From: Rusavskia elegans | Lineage: Eukaryota > Ascomycota > Lecanoromycetes > Teloschistales > Teloschistaceae | Direction: 5' to 3' | Assembly: GCA_011316305.1 (NCBI GenBank) | Contig: SAUG01000001.1 | Coordinates: 1-64,000 of the forward strand | Length of the DNA stretch: 64,000 nt | Shown: piece after piece, positions 36,641-47,499 of the stretch | Position numbering within the stretch: the first letter of the stretch is position 1 | How the letters are laid out: every line of letters begins with the position of its first letter | The notes under the pieces: model-generated | Told to the model about the DNA's origin: nothing | Database searches by the model: none | The model's input: the letters and a program-made list of their open reading frames with translations, nothing else | Program-made: the position numbers and the translations under genes

Positions 36641-36881
36641 TATTATAGATCGATTTAAAATAATAATAATAGCTTAATATTTCTATATAGATAGAAAGCT
36701 CCTCTATAAATAAACGAATAAGGCTGAACGCTAGACCTAATTAGGTAACGAATCCTATAGAGCTAATAAGCCGCGGTTAACGGAGTTTAGTCAGCGTATT
36801 AGTCAGCCGGTATCATCGGCCAGTACTTCTATATCCACTGAATTCTATATAAGTTCCAAGCAGTTCAAATGGTTTATAATA
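36641..36881 (-). repeat. 5' LTR of Ty3/gypsy copy B, 241 bp
   Basis: It is the least mutated of the four LTRs in places (it keeps GAACTGCTTGGAACTTAT on the minus strand) and has the same ends as the others. Confidence 0.87.
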
Positions 36882-38400
36882 TAATTATATTAATAGATAG
36901 TAGTATTCTTTTTAGAATTTTATTTTCTAGACTTTATCTCTTTATTTAAAAAAGATATTAATTTTTTTAATTTACTTGTAATTTATATTTAATCCGATAT
37001 CTAGTTTATTATATAAAAGGTTTTTATACGCGAAAAGATATATCGTTTATAGTTCTATTTTTTTTCTAACTATACTTTTTTATACTAGTATTTTCGAAAT
37101 CGATTCTTTTTATTCTTTTTCTAAAATAATATATTATCTAGAATTTTTAAATATTATAAAATTAGATACTCCGATAAATTCGTTTTTTATTTTAACTTCG
37201 ATATTTATAATTCTATTATTCTACTAGAAATATTTCTAAATATATTCTTTAATCTAGTCGTATAATTTTTTTATAATTTTATTTTTTTCCTTTCTATTTA
37301 TAAGAGCTATTATTTTATAACTTTCGATTTTAATTTTAAAAGCCGCTATAAAAGGTTTTTCCGTTTTATATAGTTTAAATTCTACTACCGATTTTCTCTT
37401 TGCTTTTCTAAATTTCGTAGAATATTATTTTAATTTTTTTTTATCCGATAGATAGGTAAGTTATTTATTATTATAGCAGGCTATCTAATTTTTAATTATA
37501 TATTTTCTAGTTTTTTCTTTAAATAATTTCTCCGTTACTTTAAACTAGTTTTTAGTTACTTCTATTACTTTTTTATTTAGGTAATTTTTTTTAAAATATC
37601 CTGTCTTTTTATATAAATAATAAACTTTAGTACGTAATCTTTTAATTTCGGTAGTATTAAATTCTATTAGATTTCCTTTAAACTATCTTTTAGCGGTTCC
37701 TATTTTATTAAGCGCCTATTTATCGATATATTATTTTTACTATCTAGTATCGATCTTTATCGCTAGTTTAATTAAATCTACTAGTAAATCGAGTTCTTTA
37801 ATCGCTATTATAGCTTTTTTAACTCTGCTATTAAATCTTTTAAAGAAGTAGGCCTTTAGAGCTAAACCCTCCTAATCTATTTTATAGGCTAACGTTCTAA
37901 ACTAAATAGTATAGATAGCTACTAACTTCTATTATCTTAGAACTATTAGTTTCTTTACTATTACTCTATTTTTATTATCGTTTCTAAAAGTTTCTTTAAT
38001 AGCTATAATTAAATTACCGAAATATTAAAATATCTAAAATATTTCTTTCTTTCTTTATTTTTCGGGATTATTAAAATAGTCTTCTATATAAAGCTGGACC
38101 TAATTAAAAGCTATTTTTCCTAAATAGATTATTACGAATAGAATCTTAATTACTTTATTTAGAAACTGGTTTATATATAATATAAAGTAGATATTTATCT
38201 AAATAAATTAAGATTTTAAAAATCTTTTATCTTTTTTATAAATATTTAATATTACTATCTTAATAGTATCGCTTCGTTCTATAAAGCGGGGTAACGAAAG
38301 TAATATAGTAAATCGTTAAAATATAACGTCCCTATATATTAGAGGGTATTACGCTCGAGTCTAGCTATAGCTATAGGCGTAGTCCGAATTACTAAATAAT
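36882..38400 (-). mobile_element. Retroelement gag-like relic with CCHC-type knuckle, minus strand
   Basis: Minus-strand translation gives a gag-like helical region (38.2-37.7 kb, NQVQLYIEDYFNNPEK and VAIYTIQFRTLAYKIDQEG). A zinc-knuckle remnant follows at about 37.6 kb (VYYLYKKTGYFKKNY, Cys positions now Tyr), then a possible protease region. It is cut off at 36,881 by copy B. Its pol part may lie beyond copy B or be missing. The gag resembles Ty3/gypsy gag more than copia, so it may be a separate element from 24.6-29.4 kb. Confidence 0.5.
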
Positions 38401-41151
38401 AAAAGAATCCTAGCGTAGATTATCGTAACAATTCTATATAGCCGTAAAGATATAGTCGCGATATTATAAAGTATCTTTAAAATATAGGTAATTAAAACGA
38501 GATTATATAAAGATATTTAATAATTATATTAATAACTAATAAAAAAAGCTTTCTAATAGAAATAAAGGAGTAATATATATAGTAAAAGTAGCCGATAGTA
38601 CCGATAGATAGCCGTTCTACTAAAATTCTATTAGGAAGGTCGACTATAGCGGCTATAGGCGGCTATAGATAATTAGCGTCGTTTAGCTAGCTAATTTTCC
38701 AGAGTACTTTTATAGAATCGTAGACGTAATAGAATTAATTAGTTTTCTATAGAATTTATCTTTAATACCGATAGATATAAAAATACTAGACTACTAATAT
38801 TCGAATTTTTTATAATAATCTAGATCCTATTAAATATACCTATTATCATTTCGAAAGACTAGTATTAAATAATCGGCTCGAATTTTATTAGCTATATTTT
38901 TAATAATCTATCTTTATTTTCTATAAAATCGATTAAATTTTAATAATATAATATTTATAGATCGATTTACCGCCTTATTTATAGACTAGCTAGAATAGAT
39001 TTTATTATAAAAGATAGATCTATCGAAAAGAACCTCGCTAGACGTATCAGTTTAGAAAATAGAAAAATAAAGATTAATTAAAGAATTAGATATTTTATAT
39101 TAGTTTTATATTAGTATTAATATAATTTATATCTTGATAATAAATAATATAAAAAGATAATATAGATATATAAATATTAATTTAACTATTATTTACTATT
39201 TAGTAATAAAGAATCGACGTCTATTTAAATAGTATCTAAAGTATTAATATAACTATATAGTAAAAGCAGAGATTTTTTAAAATTATAATATAGAATAGAA
39301 GGTTTTAGCGGTTCTAGTAGATTAAACCCGGGAATCCGGGTTTAACCCGGAACCGAATCGGTTTAGTATCTAGAAAAATCGGAATCGACTCGGTTCGGTA
39401 CCTAGAAAAATCAGAATCGACTCGAATCGGATCGGTGTTTTTAATCCGGATTCGAAATCCGATCCGACGGCCAGACTATTTATATATATATATTACTTTT
39501 CTATATTTCTATATATATCCGATTATATTTATTTTTTATAGATTATTAACTAGCCGTAATCTATATTAAGCGTATTTCTATTTAGTAGAAGAACGTCTGG
39601 TTTAGTAAAAAGTTAATATAGAATCTAGAGATATAGCCGGAAATATAACGATAGCTAGTTAATAATAAATTTTAAAAAATTAAAAGTTCTAGAAAAAAGA
39701 TAATACTATTTATATAGTACCGGTATATTAACTAGTATTAAATAAAATATATTACTATTTATATTACCCGAAATTGTTTTCGTATTCGACTATCTAATAT
39801 AATTATAAATTAGGTCGGATTAGATTTCTATTAAATTCTATTTTATAATCCGATTTGACTTTCGATTTTAATACTAGGATTCGATCCGACCCGTTTAGTA
39901 GATCGAATCGATTCGACCCGCTAAGATTCGGGTCGGATACCCGACGATTCAATAGGAATCCGACCCGAAGTAACCAGACGAGTATTACTATTATTACTTT
40001 CTATAGTAGTAAATATAGTATAGATATTAGAGATTTTAAAATTATAGAAGCGAACGTGGTAATAGAACTTTTTAATAAATTTATAATATTATTTTTTATA
40101 ATCCGTATTAGAATTAAATCTAAACTCGTAGTTCTACGAGAAAGTAGAAACTAGATTATAGATAATAAAGATAAAATCCCTTAATATTCTTCTAGTATTT
40201 TTAACTTCTAAAATTCTGATATATTTAGTCTAAAAAGATATCTATAAATATTTATCGAACTATATTTCAATATTTTAGTTTTTTATAGAATTTATAGATA
40301 GCTTTTTATACTATCGTTCTATTTTTATAGTTCTAGCGGAGTTAATAGATATAGTTCTAGACTATAATACTCGTAGTAGGTTCTATAGATAAAGTTTAAT
40401 AAATCTAAAAAATACTAGATTTACTATTAAAATATTTTTATAAATAAAGTTAACTATACTAGCGATAGCTTTCCGTTCTTTTTTATATCTATTATAGAAT
40501 TATTTACAATACTATTTAATATTTTTATAAACTTTTTATATTGCGCTAATTTATTTCTAGATTACTATAATTATTAAAGGTATTTCTATCGGCGAAATAT
40601 ACGTCGAAAAGATTAATTTTTATTTTTATTAAAGTTTATTATATTATAAGGAATCGATATAACTTTAAATACGTATTTAAACTACTTTAGCTTTAATAAT
40701 TACGATCTACTAGTTCTAATCTTTAGTTTAGACTTGAATAATAGATCGTTTAGACGCTATACTAATAATATAGAAGGGTATTTAAACGTTTATAGAAGCT
40801 AGAATAATATTAAAAGAAAAAGAAATATCTAGTAATAAAATCTTCCTTTATATTCGCTAGCGTATAGCTTAAACTTATAATTATAAAGTAAATTACTTTT
40901 TCATTATATTATTTAATAGATATTATAATATATTAACTACTTTATATAATTATTCTTATTAAAGCTATAGTAGAAACTTTCTTTTACTAGTAATAAAGTT
41001 CGTAGTAAAAAATTCTTCCGTTTATTATTTAGATAAATAATTCTTTCTAATACGATAAATATATACCGATAAAAATTACTAAATATTACTTTAGTCTACG
41101 GTACTCGAGTTTATAACTATAGGACGATTAAATATAGATATATATTCGTAT
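38401..41151. repeat. Unresolved AT-rich repeat relics, with two MITE fragments
   Basis: This is AT-rich sequence with no followable protein frame. Fragments related to the 413-bp MITE occur at about 39,325-39,478 (right end GACGGCCAGACTA) and, in the opposite orientation, at about 39,800-39,979 (end GGTCGGATTCC...CCGACCCGAATC on the minus strand). The rest is unassigned. Confidence 0.5.
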
Positions 41152-41790
41152 TATCAGCATTTCCTAAAACCGGTTTAAAGCCGATTTCAGCCGTTTTAGC
41201 TGTTTTAGCCGGTTCTTAGCCGGTACGGCTAAGAGCGGCTTATAAGCGGCTTATTAGCCGGTTTCAAGTATACCCGAAGCTGCGTAGCTACGCGGCTAAG
41301 ACGGCTAAGGCGGCTAAGACGGCTAAGACGGCTAAGCGGCTAAAATAGCTAAAACCGACTGAAAAGATTTAGAAATTCGATTTTAAATTCGTTTAAGTTC
41401 TTATTAGTTAGTAGGCCTATATACGCCTATATATACCGTTAGACTAGCTTCGTCTAGATCGAAAATATTAGGTTTCTTTACTAGAATCTAACTAGAATAG
41501 GTCTAGCGTAGTTTATTAAATAGATATTCGATTTCCGTTATTTCCGCTTTTAGCGGCGGCCGCTAAACTTTATTTTCGAATTAGATTATATAGGTTTATT
41601 TTTAGCTTATATATAGATTCTATTTTAGTCTATTTACTAAATAGATATTCGTACTATAGATACTATTAGAGTTCTAATCTATCGAAAATCTATTTTTTAG
41701 ATTTTTAGATTATTTGGATTTTTGGATTATTTAGATTAAAATAGCTGTCAGCCGGTTTAATTTGAAAATCTATTTTAGGATTCGCTGATA
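41152..41790. mobile_element. GGCTAA-rich non-autonomous repeat, copy 2
   Basis: 639 bp, with ends TATCAGC...GCTGATA followed inward by TCCTAAAA on both sides, giving imperfect inverted repeats of about 18 bp. Internal CGGCTAAGA units occur in tandem near 41,295-41,345. It aligns with copy 1 over nearly its whole length and has fewer mutations in the GC-rich part. A short TAT duplication is possible at the ends but not certain. Confidence 0.75.
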
Positions 41791-42389
41791 TATTAATTAA
41801 AATATATAAAAAATAAAATCTATAGAATTACTAAATTATATAGAATATAGCCGTTACTAAAATACGCTAAACCTAATAGAATAGATACTATATCTAAGTA
41901 AGTAAATTACGTAATCTCAGCGACTTTCAGTACATCAAAAAGTTTTCCTTATCACTTACTATTTTGTTTAAATAGCTTGCCTCCCTCTCTACCTCTTCCT
42001 TATATTTACATCTTCGAGTTCGCGATATGCCTAAATACCTCCCAGCGCTCTCACCACCACCCTCACTATCGCAGTCGCCCAGCTTGCCCGAATATCAATC
42101 ATCTATCCCTCTACCCCGTGATCGCGATCATCTCAGCAGCGATCATCTCAACAGCGCACTTGACTATCACCGTCGTTCCATCAACCAATCACTCACTATC
42201 ACCATCATTAACATCGCTAAACTCCTGTCAGCCTGGTTATACACGTACTCCGTGGACACCGGTATTCGCCACCGCCACCCCCACCTCACAGACAATAACA
42301 CAAGGACATTGTTGGGAAAAGGTCAATACATACCCAATACGGCAGGTGTTCTATCATTAGGATACTTTCAGACGAAGGAAAACATTGAA
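41791..42389. other. Island edge and tRNA upstream region
   Basis: AT-rich sequence ends at about 41,930. From there to the tRNA the sequence is C-rich on the plus strand (many CCTC, TCACCACC, CATC), giving open frames of low complexity that I do not regard as genes. Confidence 0.4.
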
Positions 42390-42478
42390 TCCTAATTGGT
42401 CCAGTGGTTAGGATTTCTCGCTTTCATTGCATTTGCGTTGTCACCGAGAGGGCCGGGGTTCGATTCCCCGATTAGGAA
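42390..42478 (+). tRNA. tRNA-Glu(UUC) with a 17-nt intron
   Basis: The cloverleaf is complete. Acceptor stem TCCTAAT pairs with ATTAGGA (42471-42477). The D arm contains AGTGGTTAGGA, the anticodon stem is TCTCG/CGAGA, and the T arm is CGGGG-TTCGATT-CCCCG. The anticodon loop CTTTCA..C gives anticodon TTC at 42423-42425. A 17-nt intron (42427-42443) sits between positions 37 and 38, the usual place for eukaryotic nuclear tRNA introns. Internal A and B boxes for RNA polymerase III are intact, and a short T run (TTTTT) follows at 42482. The gene lies about 460 bp from the edge of the transposon island. Confidence 0.93.
42427..42443 (+). other. Intron of tRNA-Glu
   Basis: TTGCATTTGCGTTGTCA interrupts the anticodon loop one base 3' of the anticodon; removing it restores the standard loop CTTTCAC. 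Confidence 0.88.
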
Positions 42479-43713
42479 TGATTTTTGGACGGCTGAGCAC
42501 CCTCTGTGGCCTATATTCGCGGCCGAGGCATATACGATACCATTCCGCGTTCCTATGGAGGAAGAAGGTCGAAAAGTCTATTGGTTTTTCACCATTCGAT
42601 TTTTGTTTGAGGGGTGTGGACAGAGCCCCACCAGACAGAGCCGCCGATCCGCTGAACGTGGGACCTGTTAATACACTGGAGAGCCTTTTCTTGAGCGAGC
42701 GATGGCTATAGCCAAAGTCACCATTACAACGAGACTTCCAGCCATCCGAGGAAATTGAATCCCAAGTCAAAAGCTTGATCTGACGACCGAAGGACTTCGG
42801 AGGATGGATCGGTCCTTCGGTGTATATGCCACGACGCAGAAAGTCTACTGATCCACCCCTGCAGACAATATGCTTGTCATCCACATCCTATCTGCAATAT
42901 AGTTGATATCGGCGCTTCGACCGCGCAGCTCGACTATCAGATGGAGAGCTAGAGAATTGATATTGGCGAACAAATGGCAGAAGATATGAATTCTGAAAGA
43001 GCCGAATGCCTATCTAGAGCATTTGGTATAGGTTGCCGGCCGATCACGGTCTGAACGAATAAGTAAGGATTATGAGATTGCTACACCCCGAAGACAACAC
43101 CTCATTGATATAAACCCTTGGTATTTGGCACCGTCAACCCACTTTCAAAAATAATCAGAGTATTCAGAACCCTCTAAACACTTAACTTTTGGACCCTGCT
43201 CGACCACTCCTTAATGGATCACAGGAAGAAATGGGTAGAGCAAAGCTTTGGAAGTAGCAAAAGACCGAGGGGCAACTTCTACTCCTCAACTCTTCGGTCG
43301 AATCTCTCTCGCCTCGGGCCCTTGACCATGAAAATTTGCCGTTGAGCAGCGAATACTTAACCGTATCATACGCCACACCCTCGCTGACTCCAGTTCAGAA
43401 GCAAAAATCCTCTGGTGCACTGTCATCATGAGGCGACGTTCAGTGCTCGCATAAACTATCTACTGTTGTCAGTAGAGTGCGCCGTTCGTCTCCATGGTAA
43501 GCACCAGCAAGCGATATTGCCAAGTTCTGACCCCAAGCTTCAAACTCCGGTGCAGCCAGATTTGTGCCTCATTCCATCCAACCGCTGGCATGCTGCCCCA
43601 CACTAAATGACCTTCATGCAACGCGCGCAACATAGCATATCGCCTTAATCTCTCCGCATCCACAGCAGCGGATCTTGGGCCCCCTTTCAACGTTCATAGC
43701 GTCTTCTCCATCA

Positions 43714-43749
43714 TTGACTCTTACAGTGGTGTTGACTCTTACAGTGGTG
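43714..43749. repeat. 18-bp perfect tandem repeat x2
   Basis: TTGACTCTTACAGTGGTG occurs twice head to tail with no mismatch. Confidence 0.9.
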
Positions 43750-45245
43750 AGATGGTCATTATGATTGACTTCATTCTGGCGGTTACCGCTGCGACAGACC
43801 ACAGTTCCAACGACAGCAACGAGGGGGTCCGATTTATGGAGATGGGGGACCGGGGTTTAGATAACTGTGCAGGCTGGTTGAGAACAGTTTGCACAATTCT
43901 TGTGGCTGACACTGAGGAACCTTGGCTTCGTGGGAGCACAGGATCCGCAATAGCAATGGCTTTAACGGGGCTTCCATCTCTTCCGTTGGCTCGACACAGA
44001 GGACGCTGGGCATAGGATGGATCAAGTTGAGACGGCGTATCTGCTTTTCGGGAGTGCAGCATATGAGTCGGAAGGTGGCATTGGTTGTCCCCATCTTTGC
44101 TGATACTTCGATTGAGGTAGGAGAGGAAAATTGAGTGCTGCTCTGGTGAGGGGATGGGGGAGGAAGTTGTGGCAAGTGAATGAGCGGTGGACTTGTTTGT
44201 TCACTGCGGAGACTGACGACGAATCCGGTGCCCTACATCATGTCGCTATCTAGTAAAGGTTGGTAAGATCAGATTCAGTAATCAAAAGCTACCGGATTGC
44301 CCGATTGGAGGTGACCCATCACAAGTCATCTATCAGGTATGGGCAAGGTACCGGAAACAATATACCTTGTCGTCTGTCTCGAAAAGAAGTGGATGTTCCG
44401 TTCTGAGCTACCACACATCTTCAAGAATCCCCTTTCGTCGTTCCCTACTATTCAAGATGTGTCAAGTCATTCTTCGACTATCTGTCACATTTCCTGCTAA
44501 TGTGTCTTCGCTGGGTATGGTAGGAGTTGTGCATGTGCAGATCATTCGAAAGGGATCAGTACTACTGTTTTCTCGGTCTCTTTTGTCCTCTGGATTTCGT
44601 TCATTCGACAGATTACAATCCTACTTCAACCCATCCTTGCAGTCTATATCTCCCCGAGAGAGAGATCGTCCGTTTCGATATGAACCAGGCCACATCATAG
44701 TCTAGAATGGTCTTGGATTCGCTGCAATGGCTAGGTAAGTAGTGAGAGGTCCACCCATCACAAATTTCATCACCACCGCCTGCTCTATCGTTACTTTCAT
44801 CACAGCCGCGGCAAGCTGCATTGCTACTACCATCACCAAACCGTACTATCAGTATAGCGCTGCTTCCAGCCGAAATCCTACTTCTCATTCAGAATTTCCT
44901 TCCTACTAGTGGCAAAATCTTGCTCAGTCCTCCTTGTCTGAGATAAGGACCTTCGGCATGAACAGGTGGGGATTGCCGGTATTCGTGGTGCATCGGGTGG
45001 AATTTATTGTTTGATGTGTTTTTTTGGTGCCCGGTCAACCGTCGGTTCCGTGAGTAATTCAGTATTGGTACGCTAGCGTTGGATACACGGTATAAGAACT
45101 GGGACCCCAGTCCAATTGACTCAAACCAAAGAACTTATAAAATTGACTCGACTCTGCTCCGTAATACGCTCGTAGCACAAGCTCCTATAGATCACTCAAG
45201 ATACAACGTAGTAGAACTTTCGTATATATATATGTCTCGCAGTCG

Positions 45246-45280
45246 CTTCTTCTTCTTCTTCTTCTTCTTCTTCTTCTTTT
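45246..45280. repeat. (TTC)n microsatellite
   Basis: About eleven consecutive TTC units follow TCGC on the plus strand. Confidence 0.9.
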
Positions 45281-45389
45281 ACCAGTACCTGCAACCACTA
45301 CGGACTGACTTTACTTATACCTTCACATCTGACGTACGTATCTTCCGTAACAGCCCAGGCTGCAGGCTAATATATACAGAACCTCCACC

Positions 45390-45632
45390 AACACTGGACC
45401 TACAACCACGGCCATAGCTTCCCAATTTAAAGAAATAGAGCTCAAAACCGCTAAATTCGAGCTACTCGATAACGTCGACCAAGTCCTCGCCAGTCCGCCT
45501 GATATAACGGACTTCGAATTCCGGGATCCGTTAGCCCTGATTGCGACGTTAAAGCCTCGTATTCCGAATCCGCCGGAGCCGTACGGTCTTAGCGACCGTA
45601 TTAAACTTCTAGCAGGGCATCGGGTGGAATAA
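45390..45632 (+). pseudogene. Retrotransposon gag-like N-terminal fragment
   Basis: One plus-strand frame reads TGPTTTAIASQFKEIELK and ends DRIKLLAGHRVE before a TAA. The composition (Thr-rich leader, then amphipathic helices and a DP[LI]xLIATLKPRIP segment) resembles the start of a fungal retrotransposon Gag. No ATG is in frame; an ATA stands where a start might have been. The fragment is isolated, not AT-rich and not followed by pol sequence. A 14-bp direct repeat (GCATCGGGTGGAAT at 44990-45003 and 45617-45630) brackets it. Confidence 0.35.
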
Positions 45633-47261
45633 ATACAGGGTCCGCAGCAAATACTGTCAGCACTACCATACCGAAGTCCAATTCGGACGGCATCACAATC
45701 GCAATGGCTCATTCACACTTTTTCTAGCGGTGGCAAGATGCCGATTTGACGCACAATCCTTGAATGCAGACGATCACGCGGACTGGGAAGCAGTCACCCA
45801 TTTGCCCTGAGAGCTCAGAACATTGGACGAAGAGTGGAAAGCTTACGCGCCAGCTCTCTGCAAGTATCCGCTAATAGACAGATGGTACTGTCGCCAGGAA
45901 AGAATCCTTTCCCTAACTCAACTTTACGGTGGCACTAGGCAAGTCAGTGCTATGGAAGGGACAATTGACAATGATCAATGATGATCTTTTGTGCAACATC
46001 AACCTTTGCATCGACGTGATGTCTCAATTTGCATGCAGCTCCTGATTGGAACGATCTTTTACGACATCAGAGTCCCTGTCCTACGACACCATTCAGTACA
46101 GCACCATCAACGGCATCAACGGCATCAACGGCGAAAATTACAAGGGCAAGGGGGAAAGAGGGAACGAAGGCAAGGACCTTGCCTTCGATAGTGAAGAATG
46201 AGGCATACGAACACACTTCGGGGCCTTCCATGATGATGTTATCTACCGGCAAGCCAAATTTTCAATGTGTTGCGTGTCAAAAAATCACTGTTTTCCACCT
46301 CGTTTTCATTCCTCAAATGTCAAACGCAAAGACACATTCAGCCGATAAACTTGCGTCATGACACGGGGTATCACAGATTGTATCTTACCCGTTCTCCATA
46401 TCGCCTATAGGTTAGGATCCCGTTGAATGTAAAGGAGAATCGACGCTCTCAGTAGGAATAGAAAAGGGGATTTGGGGGGGAACAGAGCTTACGCAGTTCC
46501 ACAAACTATAGTCTGAAATCTTTCATCTAGCCCATGTACACTTTGATTTTTGAATCCAGGACCGCACCGGTTCGCAATATAAAGCCACACAACATACATA
46601 TAACCATTACCTCCATCCGAGAGATAATCCATACCCATTATACATGACTCGGCATTTCGCTTGCGTAGATACGATGATATAGCTTGATTGAAGTCACGCA
46701 GCTCCGTTCAATCCATGTGGACATCTTTTCATCTTATGAAAAATTCAATTGTCCCTTTTGTAGCGATGGTTTGTTGTACATGTGTACAAGAAGGACTATG
46801 CAGAGCCAGGATATGGTAAGGCGAAGAATGCATGTACTAGGAAGCTACCAAGCTGGCTAGGCGAGGGCAGACTAGTGACTTGAGGAAATTGGATTCATAG
46901 CAATGACTGCAACAATAATTGCAATACAGCAGCGCCATACTTAAGTGAAGAGGAAATCGCTTAAAGACGCGGACTCCGGGTGCGTCAAACGTATTGAAAA
47001 GGACAATTGTCGGTTCAGTTAATGGGCAGGGATAGATATATAGGAGAGTGGGGAAAAGATGATTGGGTAGCTATGGTACTGGCTGCTCCCTGATGGTGCA
47101 GGTTCTCTGCAATGATCTCAACAGAGCAGTCTGATATTGATCAGCTCCCGAAGCAAGGACCTGTCAAAAGGTCGAGTCCCAAAGCCTCGTTGTAAGCACA
47201 AACCTCTTTGCCGAATGAGGTAACCGGATTATTGTTGAGATCACACATGTTCATTTTAAGG

Positions 47262-47480
47262 TTCCAATACTAAAGACGTCAAAGACGGAGAATAGAAAAG
47301 ACAACTGGAAAGCTATCGTGATCATACCGGTTCTATCCAAAATTCCAATAACGACAGTGACCGAACGAAGAGCAGAAACGGCAACCGGAGAGCTATCAGG
47401 ATCTCACATGTTGCTTTCCAGAATCTAAGCAAGAGAAAGAACTAAGACAAGGAGCAGACAAGGCGTACGCCGAGAAGTTT
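47262..47480. repeat. Weak three-unit repeat (~75-80 bp) downstream of Argonaute
   Basis: Units start TTCCAATA/TTCCAATA/TTCCAGAA at 47262, 47343 and 47416, each followed by a GA-rich stretch containing AGAGCTATC- or AAGCTATC-like text in the first two. Identity is modest, so this is an old or chance repeat. Confidence 0.4.
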
Positions 47481-47499
47481 CGCCACGCGTGTCCAGCTC

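Larger units (their letters stand above)
29405..36881 (-). mobile_element. Full-length Ty3/gypsy LTR retrotransposon, copy B, inverted
   Basis: It is bounded by two 241-bp LTRs that match those of copy A in reverse complement. Length is 7477 bp, the size of copy A without its two insertions. On the minus strand the RT box again reads YIDNI (near 32.66 kb), and integrase and tRNA-like segments are recognisable. A matching 5-bp duplication was not found at its ends (TCTAT left, TAATT right), so one flank has probably changed or rearranged. RIP-type stops are abundant. Confidence 0.88.
12960..41930. repeat. AT-rich RIP-like island of nested transposons
   Basis: Base composition changes abruptly at about 12,960 and recovers at about 41,930. 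Inside, TA dinucleotides dominate, no intact gene is present, and the transposon frames that can still be followed are broken mainly by TAA and TAG where family members have Gln. This is the known outcome of RIP in Pezizomycotina. Individual elements are listed separately. Confidence 0.9.
42479..47499. other. Gene-poor region between tRNA-Glu and Argonaute
   Basis: About 5 kb without a supportable gene. It contains an 18-bp tandem repeat, a TTC microsatellite, a retroelement gag-like fragment, a 9-bp minisatellite (CATCAACGG x3 at 46105-46131) and a weak three-unit repeat just downstream of the Argonaute gene, listed separately where informative. The frames of 100-150 codons here have atypical composition. 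Confidence 0.45.

Noticed and set aside
29400..36886. Target-site duplication for Ty3/gypsy copy B
   Set aside because: Flanking bases TCTAT and TAATT do not match; no shift of the LTR edges restored a 4-6 bp duplication.
39855..40154. 99-codon plus-strand frame in the island
   Set aside because: It is an AT-rich translation overlapping a MITE fragment; no start context or family, and surrounded by RIP-type sequence.
12990..41930. CRISPR-like array suggested by the GGCTAA tandem units
   Set aside because: Units are 9-10 bp without spacers, part of a transposable repeat in a eukaryotic genome.
41977..42395. 127- and 122-codon plus-strand frames before the tRNA
   Set aside because: Low-complexity C/T-rich sequence (CATC, CCTC repeats) produces long frames by chance; two overlapping phases are open together.
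42396..42884. Frames of 90-147 codons on both strands over the tRNA
   Set aside because: They overlap the tRNA-Glu gene and each other; composition is that of non-coding sequence.
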